A stretch of DNA of 18,035 bases from Bacteroidetes bacterium UBA2322. Its GTDB lineage: Bacteria; Bacteroidota; Bacteroidia; Chitinophagales; UBA2359. The position numbers were made by a program, and so were the translations under genes. Of the stretch, positions 13,635 to 18,035 are shown piece by piece (position 1 is the stretch's first letter; each line of letters opens with the position of its first letter). Below the pieces are notes generated by a model. It saw only the letters and a list, made by a program, of their open reading frames with translations, had not been told where the DNA came from and ran no database searches. The DNA lies in assembly GCA_002345145.1 (NCBI GenBank), contig DDVC01000200.1, forward strand, positions 5,152 through 23,186. Direction: 5' to 3'.

Positions 13635-16600
13635 TTAGGCGTTTTCAATGATGTTGATTTCTTCTTCGGTTAAGCCGTAAAGTTGGTAAACCAACTGGTC
13701 TATTTGGTTTTCAATTGCAGCAGTATCGGCTTGATGATTATTGGCTTTTTCTTGGATTGCTTTGTCTGCTAATTCGGTCAATTCTGATTGGGTTTTTCCA
13801 TCAATATCGGGAATTGGAATTTGTTCAAAGTATTGTGGTTTTACTTCTATATAACCACCGCTTCTGATTACGCAAACGCTCTTTAAAAAATACCAAACAA
13901 CTTTTGAGTTCAGAACGGCTAATAATGCTTTATCATTTGAAGGCAAGAAAACTGCCGGAGCATTTAGGTAAACGCCTTCCTCATCAAAGGCAAACTTGTT
14001 GGTGTTTTGAAGATTCGGGAAAATGATTTTGGGTTTTTCAAATAAATCATGGTAGGCGCAATTTCTCAGCTCCCACCAAAACTCGCCTTTATCAAAACGC
14101 TTTTTTGCCTTTTCTTTAAAAGGGTTAAGATGATTAAAAATTTCGGGATATAGCCCATTCATCCTCTCCAATGCAACAGATTCATTAGTTTTGCCAAAAC
14201 GTTTAAGCGTTGATTTACTCTCAAAGACAATCATTTTTTTAAAGGGTGGGGGCGTTTTCCATTTTTTTAAATCTTTACCCTCATAAACGTCTTTCAAAAC
14301 AGGATAGCTGCCCAAATTATTTTCTGTTACGAATGCCTCATTCAATCCTGTCTTAACTCCATAATAGCATTTGCCATAAAGCTCTAATATAGATTTGCGA
14401 CTTTGAATTTTCTCTAAAATGTTCTGTTCAAATGAATTGATGAAATTCCAAGCGGAAGAATTCAATTTGTCTTGTGCAACTTCTGTGTGTAAAGATTCAT
14501 TATGCAATAATTTTTTGTCATGGAAATTGGCTTTGGAGTATTTAAAAAATTTAAAGTTGCCTTTCTGATTTGCTTTTTGGGCTATTAATATAACTGGGTA
14601 TGTTGTTGCTTCTTCAAATACTACAACATCGGTAAAATCAATATACCTTTTAAAGCAGAAATTGTTTTCTACAAATTCTCTTAATGTTTTACCTGCTGTA
14701 GTTTTGTCAAAAGTGTTGTTGATGAAGGCAAAATAACCGTTGTGTTTCAATATGTTGTGGCTTAATTCATAAAAATAAGAAAAAATATCACCACCCGATG
14801 CAAATACTTTGTAGTTGGATTGAAGATGATTTTTTAAGGCTCCAAGTTCCTCCTGCCTGATATACGGCGGATTCCCGATTACCACATCAAAGCCCACAAA
14901 ATCGCCGTCATCGTTCAGCGCTTCGGGAAATTCAAAACGCCATTCAAAAGCATTTTCAAAAATTTTGTTGGCTTTTATCTGTTGTACTTTTTTGTGTATA
15001 TCTTCAATTTCTTTTTCTAACTTTTCTTTTTCCGTTTTTCGTTTTTTTTCCAAATCTTGCCCCGATTTACCATAGGGCACGTAGGGTTCAAATAAAAAAG
15101 TTCCCGAAAAACGGTGGTACAGCTCGCTTGCAAGTTTATCTAATCGCTTTTTTAATGGGTCATTCAACCTAATTGCCGATGAAAAACTTTGTTTAATTTC
15201 AAGAATCATTCCTTCCATTTCTCGTTTCTGCTCTTTGTTTTCCGCATTGCGGTAGGTAGCTACGGCTACTCGGTAGCTGTCAATGGTCCATTTGCTTTTT
15301 TTAAGGGCTTGTTTCAGGTCGGCATCAATAGCAAAGCGGCTTACTAAGGAGTTTCCGCATTTTATGTTAATGTCTATATTGGGTAGGGTTTGCAATTCTT
15401 GATGGTACGGGGCATGCCCTGTTTGTATGATGTAATAGGCGTTTTTTAAAAGTTCAATCCACAAACGCAAACGGCAAATTTTTACCGAGTTCGGGTTTAT
15501 GTCCACCCCAAAAAGGCAGTTTTCAATAATGGTTTGTTTTTCGTGGAAGAGCGTTTCTTGTATTCGCTGACTTTCTTTGTTGTTTGGGTTGTATTCAAAT
15601 AGTTCGCCATCTTCATCGGTTATAATCAATTCATCGTTTACCACACTCAGCTCATATCGGTGGAGTGATTTGCCGTCTTTATCTTGCAGAACTTTTAAGT
15701 CGTTTTTTACGGCAATCATTTCGTTGAGCGCCGAAACCAAAAAATGCCCCGAACCTACGGCCGGGTCGCATATTTTTATTGAATTGACCATTTCATTTGC
15801 TTTCTTTTTTGAAATCTTCTGCGGAATCAAGTCATAAATATCTTCCATGTTGGTAATCCCAAAATCGGGGAAATTCTGGTTAAATTTCTGAACAACCGCT
15901 TTTCTAATGGTTTCGCGGCACATATACATGGTAATAAACCCGGGGGTAAAAAACGAACCGTCTTTGTAACCGTTAATTTTCTCAAAAATCAAACCCAAAA
16001 CCGAGGCATTGATGAGCGTTTTGTTGTCTTCCTGAATTGCTGAACCGCCTTCTGCTCCAAAGTCATAAGCATCTAAAAACTCAAACAAGTATTGAAGCGT
16101 AGAAAGGTTGCCCAATCGTTTTTTACCTTGCCGGTCTTTGAGCACGGTTTGCGAAAAAATAGGAATAGTTTTATCATCTTTGAGGTTGCTGATAAACAAA
16201 GTAACATGCTCAAGGTCGGTTGGCTCAAAAAGGGAGGAGTTTAGGTACGGAACTTTCTGAAACGCCTTTTTTACATCTTCGTTCCTATCTTGCGGCTTGC
16301 GCGCCAATACCTGAAAAAACAGACTGTTCAGGTCGTCGTATTCTTTTATTTTTTCGCTGTTCAGAAAAGCGTATGATTTGTCGGCTTTATGATAGGTGAT
16401 AAGTTGGGCTTCCAACAATTTCAAAAACAAAATTCGGTTTATCCAGGTAATGCTTAGCTCAAGGGCAACGTTAAAAAGTTGTTCCTGCTGCGTGTTGCCA
16501 AATTGGCTTGGTTTAGCCAATCGGCTGAGCTTGTCTAAGCTTTCAATCTGAATGATGGCATCTTCAAGAATTGTACCTGTGTGTCGTTCACCTGCTTTGT

Positions 16601-17396
16601 TCCGTTCAATCAGTTTTTTGCTTCCTTCTTTGGTTTCGGTTAAGCCTACAATGTGCAGCAACTCGGCGTAAAAGCGTTTGTCGAGGCTGTTGCTGTCGTT
16701 GGCAAACGGAAGTTTTAATAGATGTTCAGGCGAAAGGAGTTTGAACAGAGCAATCAGCAAGTTATCGTCTGTTTTGTTGGTATTGCGAAGCGGTTTTTGG
16801 TAGTCCTGAATGTTGAAATAGGTAAATTCAATTTCCGAAGTGATGCTGTCAATAAACGGCTCGGCAACTTGTTTGTAAAAAAAATCGGTTTTGGTGTCTG
16901 CCAAACGTCCTTCTTCAAAGTCATTGAATTGTTTTACTAAATTTTTGTTTTGTGCAAAAAGTCTGTCGAAAAGGGTAGCATCAAAAATAAACCACTCATT
17001 GATGTTGGTAGCCACCAAATGTTTTACTTCCAAATTTTTGTGAGTAATTCTCTCACGCAAGTAATACAACATCAATTCCTGAAATGCTTTTACATTCAGT
17101 TTTTGGGTGGTAATCATTTCAACTTTGTTGGTTGGCTTTTTTGCTTCCATGATTACGCCAACTGTTGAGTTGGCATTTTGTCCGTTATGAATAACCAAGT
17201 CGTTTTTACCTTTGGTATTGATGAAATGGTTTTGCTTATAGTATGTATCTTTGAGAAAATCAGCAATCAGGTTTTTATGAAACTCCTCGGTTTCGGTGTC
17301 GTTTGTTCTGTTGAGTAAAGTTATAAGATGGTTTTTAAACCCTTCAATTTCAGTTCTGGTCGGTTTTAGTTTTAAAAAGGCTTTGTTCAGAGCCAT
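13635..17396 (-). CDS. type IIG (Eco57I-like) restriction-modification enzyme
   Basis: A single polypeptide of about 1,253 residues combining DNA cleavage, adenine methylation and target recognition. Numbered from the ATG at 17396, the N-terminus has a PD-(D/E)XK-type nuclease signature: D66 in KNDLVIHNG and E84-A-K86 in GVIMEAKKP. A helical region leads to the N6-adenine methyltransferase: motif I DPAVGSGHFLVSAL from D544 and motif IV NPPYIRQEEL from N842. A coiled-coil-like, lysine/glutamate-rich segment sits between them (about 765-800). The C-terminal third, with a TaqI-like closing part (FEQIPIPDIDGKTQSELTEL), is the likely target-recognition domain. No separate specificity or endonuclease gene is nearby, as expected for type IIG. 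The frame continues upstream to an ATG at 17423 and a TTG at 17429; the start used here gives MALNKAFLKLKP, the usual beginning of these proteins as I know them. Its codons look more A/T-rich than those of its neighbours, suggesting horizontal gain. Recognition site is unknown. Confidence 0.92.
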   Translation of the reverse strand: MALNKAFLKLKPTRTEIEGFKNHLITLLNRTNDTETEEFHKNLIADFLKDTYYKQNHFINTKGKNDLVIHNGQNANSTVGVIMEAKKPTNKVEMITTQKLNVKAFQELMLYYLRERITHKNLEVKHLVATNINEWFIFDATLFDRLFAQNKNLVKQFNDFEEGRLADTKTDFFYKQVAEPFIDSITSEIEFTYFNIQDYQKPLRNTNKTDDNLLIALFKLLSPEHLLKLPFANDSNSLDKRFYAELLHIVGLTETKEGSKKLIERNKAGERHTGTILEDAIIQIESLDKLSRLAKPSQFGNTQQEQLFNVALELSITWINRILFLKLLEAQLITYHKADKSYAFLNSEKIKEYDDLNSLFFQVLARKPQDRNEDVKKAFQKVPYLNSSLFEPTDLEHVTLFISNLKDDKTIPIFSQTVLKDRQGKKRLGNLSTLQYLFEFLDAYDFGAEGGSAIQEDNKTLINASVLGLIFEKINGYKDGSFFTPGFITMYMCRETIRKAVVQKFNQNFPDFGITNMEDIYDLIPQKISKKKANEMVNSIKICDPAVGSGHFLVSALNEMIAVKNDLKVLQDKDGKSLHRYELSVVNDELIITDEDGELFEYNPNNKESQRIQETLFHEKQTIIENCLFGVDINPNSVKICRLRLWIELLKNAYYIIQTGHAPYHQELQTLPNIDINIKCGNSLVSRFAIDADLKQALKKSKWTIDSYRVAVATYRNAENKEQKREMEGMILEIKQSFSSAIRLNDPLKKRLDKLASELYHRFSGTFLFEPYVPYGKSGQDLEKKRKTEKEKLEKEIEDIHKKVQQIKANKIFENAFEWRFEFPEALNDDGDFVGFDVVIGNPPYIRQEELGALKNHLQSNYKVFASGGDIFSYFYELSHNILKHNGYFAFINNTFDKTTAGKTLREFVENNFCFKRYIDFTDVVVFEEATTYPVILIAQKANQKGNFKFFKYSKANFHDKKLLHNESLHTEVAQDKLNSSAWNFINSFEQNILEKIQSRKSILELYGKCYYGVKTGLNEAFVTENNLGSYPVLKDVYEGKDLKKWKTPPPFKKMIVFESKSTLKRFGKTNESVALERMNGLYPEIFNHLNPFKEKAKKRFDKGEFWWELRNCAYHDLFEKPKIIFPNLQNTNKFAFDEEGVYLNAPAVFLPSNDKALLAVLNSKVVWYFLKSVCVIRSGGYIEVKPQYFEQIPIPDIDGKTQSELTELADKAIQEKANNHQADTAAIENQIDQLVYQLYGLTEEEINIIENA

Positions 17397-17519
17397 TTTG
17401 GGTTTCAATTCTTTTAAAATCATGATCAAATTGTAGTTTATTATTTAGTTGTATAGGATAGGTTTTTCGGTTGTAATAGTTTAAGAGCGTTGGCAATAAC
17501 CAAGTATGCTATTTGGGGG

Positions 17520-17531
17520 TGTTACGTAACA
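17520..17531. promoter_or_regulatory. perfect palindrome TGTTACGTAACA upstream of the restriction-modification gene
   Basis: A 12-base perfect palindrome lies about 100-135 bases upstream of the possible starts of the restriction-modification enzyme. Its symmetry and position would suit a dimeric transcription factor, but no regulator gene (for example a C-protein) is seen in the window. A 12-base palindrome can also arise by chance. Confidence 0.3.
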
Positions 17532-17640
17532 TTTTTTTAATTGTATGCAAATTTTACTTTATGGCAATTTGTACCTATAAGCTAAAACTGAGGCAAAAAT
17601 AAACCTTATAGCCAAACTTACCAATTTTTTTCTACTTATT

Positions 17641-17796
17641 TTGCAAGCAGCTACCTTTGGCTTGTTTTGGTTTTTGGCTTGTTTTGCTTACTTTGAATTT
17701 GGATTAGGAGATATCGGGGTGCCCCGAAAAACAACAGTTTTATCAGCGTTTATCTGCTTTGGGGCGCTTGTTTTATCACTTCCTAACACAGTTTAA
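17641..17796 (+). CDS. doubtful 51-codon frame for a small hydrophobic protein
   Basis: From a TTG at 17641 to TAA at 17794-17796 the frame encodes a small protein with two hydrophobic stretches (AATFGLFWFLACFAYF and TTVLSAFICFGALVLSL) separated by a short charged loop (GDIGVPRK). This would suit a two-helix membrane protein. There is no ATG in frame after the upstream stop, no homologue is recognised, and much of the hydrophobicity comes from a T-rich direct repeat. It may be chance or the remnant of a decayed gene. Confidence 0.15.
   Translation: MQAATFGLFWFLACFAYFEFGLGDIGVPRKTTVLSAFICFGALVLSLPNTV
17656..17686. repeat. 14-base direct repeat, period 17
   Basis: TTTGGCTTGTTTTG occurs at 17656-17669 and again at 17673-17686, separated by three bases. 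It is a small, T-rich local duplication inside the gene-poor region. Confidence 0.6.
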
Positions 17797-17915
17797 TTAG
17801 GTTACTTGTGAGTAATGGTTGTGTTTAGTAAAAGATATGCCGAAGCGCTACTTTAACGGGGCAGCCTTAATTTGATGTAAAAATTGGGGTATTTCCACCT
17901 GTTTTCAGCAAAAAA

Positions 17916-17935
17916 AGCACACAGATAACGCGGAT
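17916..17935 (+). repeat. dispersed intergenic repeat, copy B
   Basis: AGCACACAGATAACGCGGAT matches the minus-strand sequence of 8691-8710 at 17 of 20 bases. It continues into TAAACGGATAGACGCAG, which itself echoes the ACGCGGAT/ACGGAT motif. An AGCGCTACTT about 70 bases to its left is also found around the palindrome near copy A. Confidence 0.55.
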
Positions 17936-18035
17936 TAAACGGATAGACGCAGGTAAAAGTGTGGTTTGTGGGTATTTGGTAGTAGGTGGTAACACACTCA
18001 TAACTTTTCACCCCACTTTCCGCACCCTATTTTGT

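Larger units (their letters stand above)
17424..18035. other. A/T-rich gene-poor region upstream of the restriction-modification gene
   Basis: About 600 bases without a convincing gene. They contain a perfect palindrome at 17520-17531, a possible small hairpin TTGG-N6-CCAA at 17490-17503, a 14-base direct repeat at 17656-17686, a weak 51-codon frame without ATG, and the second copy of a dispersed repeat at 17916-17935. No good -33/-7 promoter match was found for the restriction gene. Confidence 0.5.

Noticed and set aside
13635..17396. type I restriction-modification or BREX PglX-like methyltransferase
   Set aside because: There are no HsdS/HsdR or other BREX genes, and the same chain carries an N-terminal PD-(D/E)XK signature, which fits type IIG better. 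The unseen sequence to the right is a limit on this.

Overview
The window looks like a chromosomal segment of a member of the Bacteroidota, probably an environmental lineage near Chitinophagales, Saprospirales or Sphingobacteriales; the exact order is inference. The reasons are a SusC/SusD outer-membrane pair, several promoters fitting the Bacteroidota -33 TTG / -7 TAnnTTTG pattern, starts without a clear Shine-Dalgarno sequence, and gene content typical of the group.

Layout. Bases 1-342 hold no supportable gene, but the left edge carries a degenerate 21-bp tandem repeat. A small cupin gene (343-696, minus) follows. A secreted or surface (alpha/alpha)6 glycosidase with a FnIII-like linker and a C-terminal CBM6/35-like module (918-3662, plus) has a good promoter. 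A repeat-filled gap (3663-4140) contains a degenerate 14/15-bp repeat and then 36 in-phase heptamers with no G on the plus strand. Next come a SusC-type TonB-dependent transporter (4141-7086) and its SusD-type lipoprotein (7125-8495), closed by a strong intrinsic terminator. After a repeat-bearing gap, two minus-strand genes encode a long-chain acyl-CoA synthetase (8882-10669) and a GNAT acetyltransferase (10729-11349), each with its own predicted promoter. On the plus strand lie a secreted glycerophosphodiester phosphodiesterase (11521-12459) and the tRNA 2-thiouridylase mnmA (12530-13630). Tail to tail with mnmA, four bases away, is a large single-chain type IIG (Eco57I-like) restriction-modification enzyme (13635-17396, minus). 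The last 600 bases are essentially non-coding, with a perfect 12-bp palindrome upstream of the restriction gene, a short direct repeat, a weak 51-codon ORF and a second copy of a dispersed repeat found near 8700.

How the genes fit together. The glycosidase, SusC and SusD resemble a minimal glycan-utilisation locus: extracellular cleavage and binding, then SusCD import. No sigma/anti-sigma pair, hybrid two-component regulator or other glycosidase is visible, and the repeat gap suggests the glycosidase is transcribed separately. Acyl-CoA synthetase, GNAT, phosphodiesterase and MnmA are ordinary cell-maintenance genes. The restriction-modification enzyme is the only recognisable defence gene. 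I found no convincing new multi-gene system; the most unusual structure is the G-free heptamer array between the glycosidase and SusC.
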